Shown here in pieces: positions 18,697 through 27,315 of a DNA stretch of 64,000 bases. Positions within the stretch are counted from its first letter, which is position 1. Every line of letters begins with the position of its first letter. The position numbers and the translations under genes were made by a program. This DNA is from Rhizobium sp. WYCCWR10014 (GTDB lineage: Bacteria > Pseudomonadota > Alphaproteobacteria > Rhizobiales > Rhizobiaceae): contig NZ_LXFU01000037.1 in NCBI RefSeq assembly GCF_001657485.1, forward strand, positions 310,001-374,000. The letters are read 5' to 3'. The notes beneath the pieces were generated by a model. It was given only the letters and a program-made list of their open reading frames with translations, had not been told where the DNA came from and did no database searches.

Positions 18697-19197
18697 TCAT
18701 CGGGCAATCAGGCGCCCGCGTCGGCGGCGCAGCACGATCGCGGCCAGGATCGAGCCGATCACCGCCGCAGCAAGGACAGCCGGCCATTCCGCACCGGTGA
18801 AGACGACCGCATGCATGATCCGGCCAGGCACGAAAGTGAACAGGCCGGCGAGGATGATGCCGCCGAAATAAAGGCCGGCGACGATGCGTTTATGCAGAAG
18901 GATATCGCCGCGGCGGGCCGCCGTGATCGCATTCCAGCTGCCGAACAATGTTGCGATCGACAAAAGATGGATCGGGCTGAACCCGTAGAAGAGATCGAGT
19001 TGGTGAATGAAGAAGCTCGATATCGCCGTTACAATCATCAGCACCATCCAGATCCTGCCGAGCAGCCGGTGCAAAGGCGTTCCCTTGGGGCGCAGCAGGA
19101 TATAGGCGCCGAGAAGGGCCGCCGGCGTAACAGCGGCGACATGGATCTGAACGGCGAGCGGGGCATCAAAGAGCGGTTCGAGGGTCATGAGCGGCAT
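18697..19197 (-). CDS. DUF2306 membrane protein
   Basis: A 166-residue integral membrane protein matching DUF2306, with four hydrophobic helices. The HRLLGRIWMVLMIVTAISSFFI region and a conserved HLLSIATLFGSWNAI segment carry His residues typical of the family. The function is unknown. The start could be the ATG at 19197 or at 19188; the TTG at 19227 is less likely. It is divergent from the membrane LytTR regulator, and the two starts are only 77 bp apart, so they may share control. Confidence 0.75.
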   Translation of the reverse strand: MPLMTLEPLFDAPLAVQIHVAAVTPAALLGAYILLRPKGTPLHRLLGRIWMVLMIVTAISSFFIHQLDLFYGFSPIHLLSIATLFGSWNAITAARRGDILLHKRIVAGLYFGGIILAGLFTFVPGRIMHAVVFTGAEWPAVLAAAVIGSILAAIVLRRRRGRLIAR

Positions 19198-19274
19198 CCG
19201 GTTGAATTCGATCGCTCTTTCCGCCAAGACTTCATCCGCCTCAATCCGAACCGCGCGAACGGCAGGAAAACTTC

Positions 19275-20051
19275 GTGATTCACCCCTTCTTGCAATCCAC
19301 GCTTCGCGAATTGCAGGTCTTTCTCCACTCCCGGCGCTTCTGGGGAACCTTTGCCGCGATCGTCCTGCTCTTTGCCGTCACCGGCCCCTACGGCACGATG
19401 GAAAGCATGGCCTTCGGCGAACGCCTCGCCTATTGGCTGAGCCTGCATGCCCTTGCCTGGGTGATCGCTATCCTCTGCGCGGTAGTGGCCGAAAGACTGC
19501 TGCGGAGGATGCTCACTTCCATGTTCGCCCGCATGATGGCGGGTTCGCTCGCCGCCGCCCTGCCGATCGGTTTTGCCATCGGCCTCGTCGACTATGTCTT
19601 CACCGGCGAAACGACCACGCTGGACAGCGGCCTGCACCGCGCGCTTTTTGCGTTGCCGCTCTGCGCCCTCTTCTGTCTTTTGACCTATATGGCGATGAGC
19701 CAGAAAATCGCCGAAGCCGCAGCCCCTGAGGAAACCAGCCCCGCAGCCTCGATCCTCGACCGGCTGAAGCCTGAGAACCGTGGCTCGCTGCTGCGCCTTT
19801 CCGTCCAGGATCACTATACCGAGGTGGTGACCAGCCGCGGGCGCGAACTGGTGCTCTTGCGTTTCGCCGACGCGCTGAAAGAAACCGCCGCGACGCCGGG
19901 CCTTCGCGTCCATCGCTCGCACTGGGTGGCCGACGCCCATGTCGAAAGCCTGAAACGCGACAATGGCAGGCTGCTGATCCTCACCCGCGACGGCACGAAA
20001 ATCCCGGTCAGCCGCAGCTATGCCGAGGATGTGCGCCGCCGCTTCGCGTAA
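19275..20051 (+). CDS. membrane-anchored LytTR transcription regulator
   Basis: A 258-residue protein with about four N-terminal membrane helices (residues 22-40, 51-70, 90-108 and 120-138) and a C-terminal LytTR DNA-binding domain from about 165. LSVQDHYTEVV, VHRSHWVADAHV and IPVSRSYAEDVRRRF are hallmark LytTR segments. There is no receiver domain, so it is a one-component regulator that probably senses a membrane signal. It starts with GTG at 19275 after AGGAA. The signal and targets are unknown, but the divergent DUF2306 gene is an obvious candidate target. Confidence 0.85.
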   Translation: MIHPFLQSTLRELQVFLHSRRFWGTFAAIVLLFAVTGPYGTMESMAFGERLAYWLSLHALAWVIAILCAVVAERLLRRMLTSMFARMMAGSLAAALPIGFAIGLVDYVFTGETTTLDSGLHRALFALPLCALFCLLTYMAMSQKIAEAAAPEETSPAASILDRLKPENRGSLLRLSVQDHYTEVVTSRGRELVLLRFADALKETAATPGLRVHRSHWVADAHVESLKRDNGRLLILTRDGTKIPVSRSYAEDVRRRFA

Positions 20052-20072
20052 AGAAGACGCGCGGCGCTGCAG
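20051..20072. repeat. fragment of the palindromic repeat found at 42274 and 60311
   Basis: AAGAAGACGCGCGGCGCTGC plus AG matches one end of the 60311 copy at about 20 of 22 positions and abuts the LytTR stop codon. It is probably a remnant of a former insertion. Confidence 0.45.
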
Positions 20073-20209
20073 GTGCTTGACGGGACTCACGCTTTCGCTC
20101 TTCCGCAAGCAGGGCTACGAAATCCGGCTGCTCGTCGGGCCTGACGAGAAAATCGGCTTTCGCGCCGTGTTGGATTCCTGTCGATTCCGCGATTTATGGG
20201 GTTCCGTTT

Positions 20210-20230
20210 GCAAATACATTTGCCTATAAG
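20210..20230 (+). promoter_or_regulatory. palindrome and -10 box upstream of carB
   Basis: GCAAAT-AC-ATTTGC (20210-20223) is a perfect 14-bp inverted repeat, followed at once by TATAAG (20225-20230), a likely -10 box. It is placed as an operator for a carB promoter about 95 bp upstream of the start codon. The regulator is unknown. Confidence 0.4.
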
Positions 20231-20325
20231 CCGCTTCTAGCCTGAAAAGACCCAGCATGCGCGACCCGACCCGGTGATCTCCCACCCTGGCCGGCTTTCT
20301 GCGCAGCCAGAAAACGGAAGCACTC

Positions 20326-23300
20326 ATGCCGAAGCGCCAAGATATCAAATCGATCCTCATCATCGGCGCGGGACCGATCGTCATCGGCCAGGCTTGTGAG
20401 TTCGACTATTCCGGCACCCAGGCCTGCAAGGCGCTGAAGGAGGAGGGCTACCGCGTCATCCTCGTCAACTCCAACCCGGCGACGATCATGACCGATCCGG
20501 GCCTTGCCGACGCCACCTATGTCGAGCCGATCACCCCCGAGGTCGTCGCGAAGATCATCGCCAAGGAGCGCCCGGATGCGCTGCTGCCGACCATGGGCGG
20601 CCAGACGGCGCTGAACACCGCGCTTTCGCTGAAGCGCATGGGCGTGCTCGATCGCTACAATGTCGAGATGATCGGCGCCAAGCCCGCCGCCATCGACATG
20701 GCCGAGGACCGCGCGCTGTTTCGCGAGGCGATGGCCCGCATCAGGCTGGAAACCCCGCGCTCGATGCTGGCGAACGCCACCGACATCAAGGACCTCGACC
20801 GCAAGACGCACGAGGCCGAGCGCAACAAGCTGCGCGACAGCCTCTCCGGATCCGATCTCGACAAGGCCCTGGACGAGCTGGAAAATCAGTGGAACCTTGG
20901 CGAGAGCGACCGCAAGCAGCGCTACATGAGCCATGCCATGGCGATTGCCGCCCAGGCGATCGACCATGTCGGTCTTCCCGCCATCATCCGTCCCTCCTTC
21001 ACGCTCGGCGGCACCGGCGGCGGCATCGCCTACAATCGCTCGGAATTCTTCGAGATCGTCGGCGGCGGCCTCGATGCCTCGCCGACCACCGAAGTGCTGG
21101 TCGAGGAATCGGTACTCGGCTGGAAGGAATATGAAATGGAGGTCGTCCGCGACAAGGCGGACAACTGCATCATCATCTGCTCGATCGAGAACATTGATCC
21201 GATGGGCGTCCACACCGGCGATTCGATCACCGTCGCGCCGGCGCTGACGCTGACGGACAAGGAATACCAGATCATGCGCAACGCCTCGATCGCGGTGCTG
21301 CGCGAGATCGGGGTCGAGACCGGCGGCTCGAACGTCCAGTTCGCCGTCAATCCGAAGGACGGCCGTCTCGTCGTCATCGAAATGAACCCGCGCGTCTCGC
21401 GCTCGTCGGCGCTCGCCTCCAAGGCCACCGGCTTCCCGATCGCCAAGATCGCCGCCAAGCTCGCGATCGGCTATACGCTCGACGAACTGGATAACGACAT
21501 CACCGGCGGCGCAACGCCTGCCTCCTTCGAACCGTCGATCGACTACGTCGTCACCAAGATCCCGCGTTTCGCCTTCGAGAAATTCCCCGGCGCCTCGCCG
21601 GTGCTGACGACAGCGATGAAATCGGTCGGCGAAGTCATGGCGATCGGCCGCACCTTCGCCGAATCGCTGCAGAAGGCGCTGCGTGGCTTGGAAACCGGAC
21701 TGACCGGCCTCGACGAAATCGAGATCCCCGGCTTTGAAGAGGGCGAATCCAGCCAGAACGCCATCCGCGCCGCAATCGGCACACCGACGCCCGATCGCCT
21801 GCGCATGGTCGCCCAGGCGCTGCGCCAGGGCATGAGCGAAGCCGAAGTCCACGAAGGCTGCAAGATCGATCCCTGGTTCATCGCCGAACTGAAAGCGATC
21901 GTCGAGATGGAGGCTCGCATCCGCGAGCACGGCCTGCCCCAGGATGCCGCCAACCTGCGCATGCTGAAGGCCATGGGCTTCTCCGACGCGCGCCTGGCGA
22001 CCCTGACCGGCAAGCGCCCGAAGGAAGTCGCCGAATTCCGCAACAGCCTCAACGTCCGGCCGGTTTTCAAGCGAATCGACACCTGTGCCGCCGAATTCGC
22101 TTCACCGACCGCCTATATGTATTCGACTTACGAGACGCCTTTCGTCGGCGCCGCCCGCTCCGAGGCTGAAGTCTCCGACCGCAAGAAGGTTGTCATCCTT
22201 GGCGGTGGCCCGAACCGTATCGGCCAGGGCATCGAGTTCGACTATTGCTGCTGCCATGCCGCCTTCGCGCTGAAGGATGCGGGTTATGAAGCGATCATGA
22301 TCAACTGCAACCCGGAAACCGTCTCGACCGACTACGATACGTCGGACCGCCTCTATTTCGAGCCGCTGACGGCCGAGGACGTGATCGAGATTCTGCGGGC
22401 AGAACAGGAAAAGGGCGAAGTTGTCGGCGTCATCGTCCAGTTCGGCGGCCAGACGCCGCTGAAGCTTGCCGAGGCGCTGGAAAAGAACGGCATCCCGATC
22501 CTCGGCACCGCACCCGATATGATCGACCTTGCCGAGGACCGCGACCGCTTCCAGAAGCTCCTGATGAAGCTCGACCTCAACCAGCCGAACAACGGCATCG
22601 CCTATTCGGTCGAGCAGGCCCGCATGGTCGCCACCGAAATCGGCTTCCCGCTGGTCGTGCGTCCCTCTTACGTGCTCGGCGGCCGCGCCATGCAGATCCT
22701 GCATTCGGAAGGCCAGTTGCAGAGCTACCTGCTCGATACCGTGCCTGAACTGGTGCCTGAGGATATCAAGCAGCGCTATCCCAACGACAAGACCGGCCAG
22801 ATCAACACCCTGCTCGGCAAGAACCCGCTGCTCTTCGACAGCTATCTCAGCAACGCCATCGAAGTCGATGTCGACTGCCTCTCCGACGGCACCGATGTCT
22901 ATGTCGCCGGCATCATGGAGCATATTGAGGAAGCCGGCATCCATTCCGGCGACAGCGCCTGCTCGCTGCCGCCACGCTCGCTGTCGGTCGAACTGCTCGA
23001 CGAACTGGAGCGCCAGGCCAAGGCCATGGCCAAGGCGCTCAATGTCGGCGGCCTGATGAACGTCCAGTTCGCCATCAAGGATGGCACCGTCTACGTTCTC
23101 GAAGTCAATCCGCGCGCCTCGCGCACCGTACCCTTCGTCGCCAAGACCATCGGTGCGCCGATCGCCAAGATCGCCGCTCGCGTCATGGCCGGCGAGAAGC
23201 TCGATGCGACCTTCGCCGCCTATGGGCAAAAGCCCGATCCGCGCAAGCTGAAGCACATCGCCGTCAAGGAAGCCGTCTTCCCCTTCGCCCGCTTCCCCGG

Positions 23301-23814
23301 CGTCGACACACTGCTCGGCCCGGAGATGCGCTCGACCGGAGAAGTCATCGGCCTCGATACTGATTTTGCGCTGGCCTTCGCCAAGTCGCAGCTCGGTGCC
23401 GGCGTCGAGCTGCCGCGTGACGGGACGGTCTTCGTCTCCGTCCGCGACGCGGACAAGCCGCGTGTGCTGCCGGCGATCCGCATCCTCGTCGAGCAGGGTT
23501 TCAAAGTGCTGGCGACCGGCGGCACTGCCCGCTTCCTTGGCGAAAACGGCATCACCGCCACCAAGATCAACAAGGTGCTCGAAGGCCGTCCGCACATCGA
23601 GGACGCGATCCGCAACCGCCAGGTCCAGCTCGTCATCAACACCACCGATGGCAACAAGGCGATCTCGGACTCCAAGTCGCTGCGCCGTGCGACGCTGATG
23701 CAGAAGGTGCCCTACTACACGACGATGGCAGGCGCCGAGGCCGCCGCGCAGGCGATCAAGGCGCTGAAAGCCGGCAATCTGGAAGTGCGGCCGCTGCAGA
23801 GCTATTTCGCCTGA
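20326..23814 (+). CDS. carB: carbamoyl-phosphate synthase large subunit
   Basis: The ammonia-dependent carbamoyl-phosphate synthase subunit has 1162 residues, typical of alphaproteobacteria and longer than the roughly 1070 of enterics. Two homologous ATP-grasp halves are visible. The first opens with SILIIGAGPIVIGQACEFDYSG and the second with VVILGGGPNRIGQGIEFDYC (about residue 623). ATP-grasp loops FTLGGTGGG and YVLGGRAMQ follow. The C-terminal MGS-like allosteric domain occupies about 1015-1150 (LATGGTARFL). It works with CarA, encoded 7.5 kb away. Confidence 0.98.
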   Translation: MPKRQDIKSILIIGAGPIVIGQACEFDYSGTQACKALKEEGYRVILVNSNPATIMTDPGLADATYVEPITPEVVAKIIAKERPDALLPTMGGQTALNTALSLKRMGVLDRYNVEMIGAKPAAIDMAEDRALFREAMARIRLETPRSMLANATDIKDLDRKTHEAERNKLRDSLSGSDLDKALDELENQWNLGESDRKQRYMSHAMAIAAQAIDHVGLPAIIRPSFTLGGTGGGIAYNRSEFFEIVGGGLDASPTTEVLVEESVLGWKEYEMEVVRDKADNCIIICSIENIDPMGVHTGDSITVAPALTLTDKEYQIMRNASIAVLREIGVETGGSNVQFAVNPKDGRLVVIEMNPRVSRSSALASKATGFPIAKIAAKLAIGYTLDELDNDITGGATPASFEPSIDYVVTKIPRFAFEKFPGASPVLTTAMKSVGEVMAIGRTFAESLQKALRGLETGLTGLDEIEIPGFEEGESSQNAIRAAIGTPTPDRLRMVAQALRQGMSEAEVHEGCKIDPWFIAELKAIVEMEARIREHGLPQDAANLRMLKAMGFSDARLATLTGKRPKEVAEFRNSLNVRPVFKRIDTCAAEFASPTAYMYSTYETPFVGAARSEAEVSDRKKVVILGGGPNRIGQGIEFDYCCCHAAFALKDAGYEAIMINCNPETVSTDYDTSDRLYFEPLTAEDVIEILRAEQEKGEVVGVIVQFGGQTPLKLAEALEKNGIPILGTAPDMIDLAEDRDRFQKLLMKLDLNQPNNGIAYSVEQARMVATEIGFPLVVRPSYVLGGRAMQILHSEGQLQSYLLDTVPELVPEDIKQRYPNDKTGQINTLLGKNPLLFDSYLSNAIEVDVDCLSDGTDVYVAGIMEHIEEAGIHSGDSACSLPPRSLSVELLDELERQAKAMAKALNVGGLMNVQFAIKDGTVYVLEVNPRASRTVPFVAKTIGAPIAKIAARVMAGEKLDATFAAYGQKPDPRKLKHIAVKEAVFPFARFPGVDTLLGPEMRSTGEVIGLDTDFALAFAKSQLGAGVELPRDGTVFVSVRDADKPRVLPAIRILVEQGFKVLATGGTARFLGENGITATKINKVLEGRPHIEDAIRNRQVQLVINTTDGNKAISDSKSLRRATLMQKVPYYTTMAGAEAAAQAIKALKAGNLEVRPLQSYFA

Positions 23815-23870
23815 GATACGGAACGCCATCGCTCGATCAGCGATGGCGCCAGCCTTGCCATTGAATCAGT

Positions 23871-25328
23871 TTATGCAGCCGCCAGCATAAGGCGCTGAAC
23901 CGTCAGCATATCTTCGCGAAATCGTGCCAGCTCATCCGCTTTCAGCCGCTCGTCTGGAATACGCAACAGATAGGATGGGTGCACCGTCACGAAGAGCGTT
24001 CGCCTTTCGTCGATCGCGATCGCTTTCCCCCTGACATCCTGCAGCCGCTGTTTTGTATCGGTCAGCGCCGCGAGCGCCGTCGCCCCCATCGCAACGACCA
24101 GCTTCGGCTTGATCAGCGCCATCTCCAGATCGAGCCACCAGCGGCAATGCTTCACCTCGCCCATATTGGGCTTCTGATGGATGCGGCGCTTGCCGCGCGG
24201 CTCATATTTGAAATGCTTGACGGCATTGGTGACGTAAAGCGTTGAGCGGTCGATGCCCGCTTCAGTGATCACTTGATCGAGGAGCCTGCCGGCCGGACCG
24301 ACGAAGGGGCGCCCTGATATATCCTCCTGGTCGCCCGGCTGCTCGCCGACGAACATCACGTCGGCATCGCGCGGCCCCTCCCCGAATACGGTTTGCGTGG
24401 CCTTCGCATGAAGCGGACATCGGGTGCAGGAAGCAGCTTCCGCGCGCAGTGCTTCCAGCGTGCCCGCCGGCGCTGCGGGCTCGGCAGGAATAGTGCGCGC
24501 GGCTTCCTGCAGGCGATCGTGAAAGGGCAATGACTGGGTCGCCTCCCGTGCGGCCATGGCCCGCACCTTGCTCTCCGCCGATGCGATCAGCCCAGGGATG
24601 AGATCGGCTTCCGGCAGGTTCTTCCAGTATTTTTTCGGCATCTCCGCCTGCATCGCCTTCAGCTTCAACCGCGCCGGATTGAAAATGCTGGCGTAGTAGG
24701 TGCGCCAAAGTTCATCGGCAGCATCGGTGAGATTGGGTTTTTCGCACGGCTCGTCGCTCATCGTCAGCCGCTCGCCGTCCCAGGCGGCCGATCCCTTGGG
24801 CGTTGCGATCAGCCAGTCCATGTCGGTGAAGCGCCGTTGGAAGAAAGGCGCTGTGCGCCTGACGATATGGTGATCCGGCTCAAGCCAGGCGAGGAATTTT
24901 CGACGGTCGGCCGATACAGCATCAACCTCTTTGAAGCGGACGAAGGCCGTCATCTTGTGCGCGTCGCGTCGAACGGTTTTCGCCATCAGCCTGGCACGGG
25001 CGACGTCCTCATCAGAAGCCACTTCAAGCAGTTGCCGGTCCAGTTGCAGCCGCCAGAGCAGACGGTAAAGCAGGGAAAAGCGCGCCGGGTCGGAATGGCA
25101 GAGAACTGTCTCCGCGAGCTCGATGAAGGCGGGCGGCACCGTCATCGGCTTGCGTGCCATGATCGGCGCCGGCGGCATGGCGTCACGTTGAAACGCAAGG
25201 TCCGCCTCCTCGCCCTTTTCGCGCCAATCGATCTCTTCCGGCAGGATGCCCGCAGCCGCGAAAGCGCGCGCGGCGTCACGCCATTCGGCAAGCTCCCCGC
25301 GTCCTGCAAGTACGATCCGGCGCATCAC
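23871..25328 (-). CDS. udgX: UdgX-type uracil-DNA binding glycosylase fused to a DUF4130 domain
   Basis: A 485-residue two-domain DNA repair protein. The N-terminal 240 residues match the DUF4130/TIGR03915 domain (WRTYYASIFNPARLKLKAMQ segment). The C-terminal 195 residues are a UDG-superfamily domain with motif A GEQPGDQED (328-336), motif B HPSYLLR (450-456) and Fe-S cysteines 301, 304 and 395. NAVKHF holds His372 where family 4 enzymes have Cys. The KRRIH loop at 380-384 is the UdgX signature, in which the His (His384) becomes covalently bonded to uracil DNA. It overlaps the upstream radical SAM gene by four bases (ATGA). Confidence 0.9.
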   Translation of the reverse strand: MMRRIVLAGRGELAEWRDAARAFAAAGILPEEIDWREKGEEADLAFQRDAMPPAPIMARKPMTVPPAFIELAETVLCHSDPARFSLLYRLLWRLQLDRQLLEVASDEDVARARLMAKTVRRDAHKMTAFVRFKEVDAVSADRRKFLAWLEPDHHIVRRTAPFFQRRFTDMDWLIATPKGSAAWDGERLTMSDEPCEKPNLTDAADELWRTYYASIFNPARLKLKAMQAEMPKKYWKNLPEADLIPGLIASAESKVRAMAAREATQSLPFHDRLQEAARTIPAEPAAPAGTLEALRAEAASCTRCPLHAKATQTVFGEGPRDADVMFVGEQPGDQEDISGRPFVGPAGRLLDQVITEAGIDRSTLYVTNAVKHFKYEPRGKRRIHQKPNMGEVKHCRWWLDLEMALIKPKLVVAMGATALAALTDTKQRLQDVRGKAIAIDERRTLFVTVHPSYLLRIPDERLKADELARFREDMLTVQRLMLAAA

Positions 25329-26557
25329 AGCAACGACAATTGTTCGGGTTGCGGTTCGAACATAGCGCGAAGGTCGGGGCGCTCGATCAATCGACGCGGC
25401 GACCAGCCTTCCGCCGAGATGAAGGACTGAACCTTCTTGATCGAAACGCCGAGCCGCTGGAGATCATCGAGCCGCAACCGGCGAAAACGCCGGGCCGAAA
25501 CGATCGCTTTGACCGTCTTGGTGCCGAGACCGGGCACACGCAGCAACCGCTCGCGCTCGGCCTTGTTGATATCGACGGGAAATTCGGCCCGGTTGGCGAG
25601 CGCCCAGGCAAGTTTGGGATCGAGGCTGAGATCGAGCATGCCTCCCGCCTGGTTCGCGGTGATCTCGTCTATGCCGAAACCGTAAAATCGATAGAGCCAA
25701 TCGGCCTGATAGAGCCGGTGTTCCCGCATCAGCGGCGGTTTGATCAGCGGCAGATTTTTCGACGAGTCCGGAATCGGGCTGAAGGCGGAATAATAGACGC
25801 GCTTCAGCCCGTAGCTGCTGTAAAGCCGGCCGCTGGTCGCAAGGATCGTCGCATCGCTCGCGCCATCGGCGCCGACGATCATCTGCGTGCTCTGGCCGGC
25901 CGGCACGAAACGCTGACGCTGCTTCGTCCGCAGCGTCGGTTCGCTGGCGGCCTCGATCTTCAGCCTCAGATCCCCCATCGAACGCCGAATATTGGCAGGC
26001 TTCTTCTCCGGCGCGAAGCGGGTGATGCCGTTATCCGTCGGCAACTCGATATTGAGCGACAGCCTGTCTGCATGAAGCCCCGCCTCCTCGATCAGACGCG
26101 GCGACGCCTCGGGGATCGATTTCAGATGGATATATCCGCGGAAATTGTGGGTCACACGCAGTTCGCGGACGATGCGGACCATCTCTTCCATCGTGTAATC
26201 GGATGAACGAATAATGCCGGAGGAAAGGAACAGGCCTTCGATATAGTTGCGGCGATAGAATTCTAGCGTCAGCCAGATGACCTCCTCGGGCGTAAAGCGC
26301 GCCCGTTCGACATTGCTCGACGAGCGATTGACGCAATAGGCGCAATCGTAGATGCAGAAATTGGTCATCAGTATTTTCAGAAGCGAAATGCACCGCCCGT
26401 CCGGAGCATAGGCATGACAGATGCCGGATCCCTCGGTCGAACCGAGCCCGCCACTAGCCCGAGAATCACGCTTCACCGTTCCACTGGAAGCGCAGGAAGC
26501 ATCATATTTCGCGGCATCGGAAAGGATTGCCAAGCGTTCTTTTAGCGACTTCTTCAT
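25325..26557 (-). CDS. putative DNA modification/repair radical SAM protein (TIGR03916 type)
   Basis: A radical SAM enzyme with the Fe-S motif CIYDCAYC (Cys68, Cys72 and Cys75 with the start used here). Conserved upstream cysteines lie in SGICHAY and DGRC, and a C-terminal helix-hairpin-helix LLRVPGLGTKTVKAIV suggests DNA binding. The family is named for its pairing with the DUF4130/UDG fusion, which follows here with a 4-bp overlap. The ATG at 26584 would add nine residues but places the LexA box and -10 element inside the ORF. The ATG at 26557 (410 aa) fits a leaderless mRNA. The reaction it catalyses is not known. Confidence 0.85.
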   Translation of the reverse strand: MKKSLKERLAILSDAAKYDASCASSGTVKRDSRASGGLGSTEGSGICHAYAPDGRCISLLKILMTNFCIYDCAYCVNRSSSNVERARFTPEEVIWLTLEFYRRNYIEGLFLSSGIIRSSDYTMEEMVRIVRELRVTHNFRGYIHLKSIPEASPRLIEEAGLHADRLSLNIELPTDNGITRFAPEKKPANIRRSMGDLRLKIEAASEPTLRTKQRQRFVPAGQSTQMIVGADGASDATILATSGRLYSSYGLKRVYYSAFSPIPDSSKNLPLIKPPLMREHRLYQADWLYRFYGFGIDEITANQAGGMLDLSLDPKLAWALANRAEFPVDINKAERERLLRVPGLGTKTVKAIVSARRFRRLRLDDLQRLGVSIKKVQSFISAEGWSPRRLIERPDLRAMFEPQPEQLSLL

Positions 26558-26600
26558 TAGTATGTTCACTATATGTTCCGCCATGCAGAGTCAATCGGAA
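26555..26600 (-). promoter_or_regulatory. predicted promoter overlapping the LexA box
   Basis: On the minus strand TTGACT (about 26589-26594) precedes TATAGT (about 26568-26573) by 15 bases. The -10 element lies inside the LexA box. Transcription would start almost at the ATG at 26557, implying a leaderless message. The spacer is short, so this is tentative. Confidence 0.45.
26564..26578. promoter_or_regulatory. alphaproteobacterial LexA (SOS) box
   Basis: GTTC-ACTATAT-GTTC matches the direct-repeat operator GTTC-N7-GTTC recognised by LexA in Rhizobium and relatives. It lies seven bases upstream of the ATG at 26557 and covers the probable -10 region, the position expected for repression. It places the radical SAM/UdgX operon in the SOS regulon. 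Confidence 0.8.
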
Positions 26601-26811
26601 CGATTCGATTTTCTGCCCATTTTCAAGTCGCACCACCTGATATCGGGGCGGGCCGCGTTTCTTTTATGCGAATTTTCTGGAAATCGGCCTTGGCGATCTG
26701 CTATAAGCGTCCGACTAAGATTGTGGCACGGTTCCGAAGCTCCCCTTCGGGACCTGTTTTCTTTTGTGTTCGCCGCTAATTGTGCGGATACGAGGATTGA
26801 AGGACAGAAAA

Positions 26812-27288
26812 ATGGTTGAAAAGGTACCCATGACACCGGGCGGTTTCGTCAAGCTGCAGGAAGAGCTGCGCTGGCGTCAACAGGAGGAGCGCCCTCGAAT
26901 CATCGAGGCGATCGCCGAAGCCCGTGCCCATGGCGACCTTTCCGAAAACGCCGAATACCACGCCGCCAAGGAAGCCCAGAGTCACAATGAAGGCCGCATC
27001 AGCGAGCTGGAAGACCTGACGGCGCGCGCCGAGGTCATCGACCTCACCAAGATGTCGGGCGACAAGATCAAGTTCGGCGCCAAGGTAAAACTCATCGACG
27101 AGGACACCGATGAAGAAAAGACCTACCAGATCGTCGGCGACCAGGAAGCCGACGTCAAGGCCGGCCGCATCTCCATCTCCTCGCCGATCGCCCGTGCTCT
27201 GATCGGCAAGGAAGTCGGCGATTCCATCGAGGTCAATGCGCCGGGCGGCTCCAAGGCCTACGAAATCCTCCAGGTTTCCTGGGGCTGA
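26812..27288 (+). CDS. greA: transcription elongation factor GreA
   Basis: A 158-residue factor that binds the RNA polymerase secondary channel and stimulates cleavage of backtracked RNA. The N-terminal coiled coil (MTPGGFVKLQEELRWRQQ, then ENAEYHAAKEAQ with acidic tip residues) precedes the FKBP-like C-terminal domain (ISISSPIARALIGKEVGD). The ATG at 26812 has AAGGA upstream; an in-frame codon at 26764 is less likely. An LPS-core mannosyltransferase gene follows 27 bp later, the same order as the greA-lpsB region of Sinorhizobium meliloti. Confidence 0.97.
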   Translation: MVEKVPMTPGGFVKLQEELRWRQQEERPRIIEAIAEARAHGDLSENAEYHAAKEAQSHNEGRISELEDLTARAEVIDLTKMSGDKIKFGAKVKLIDEDTDEEKTYQIVGDQEADVKAGRISISSPIARALIGKEVGDSIEVNAPGGSKAYEILQVSWG

Positions 27289-27315
27289 TCGCCCACCGGC
27301 CGCGAGACCCCTCCC

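Noticed and set aside
20224..21930. Long minus-strand frames opposite carB
   Set aside because: carB is intact on the plus strand, and these frames show typical antisense composition with no motifs.
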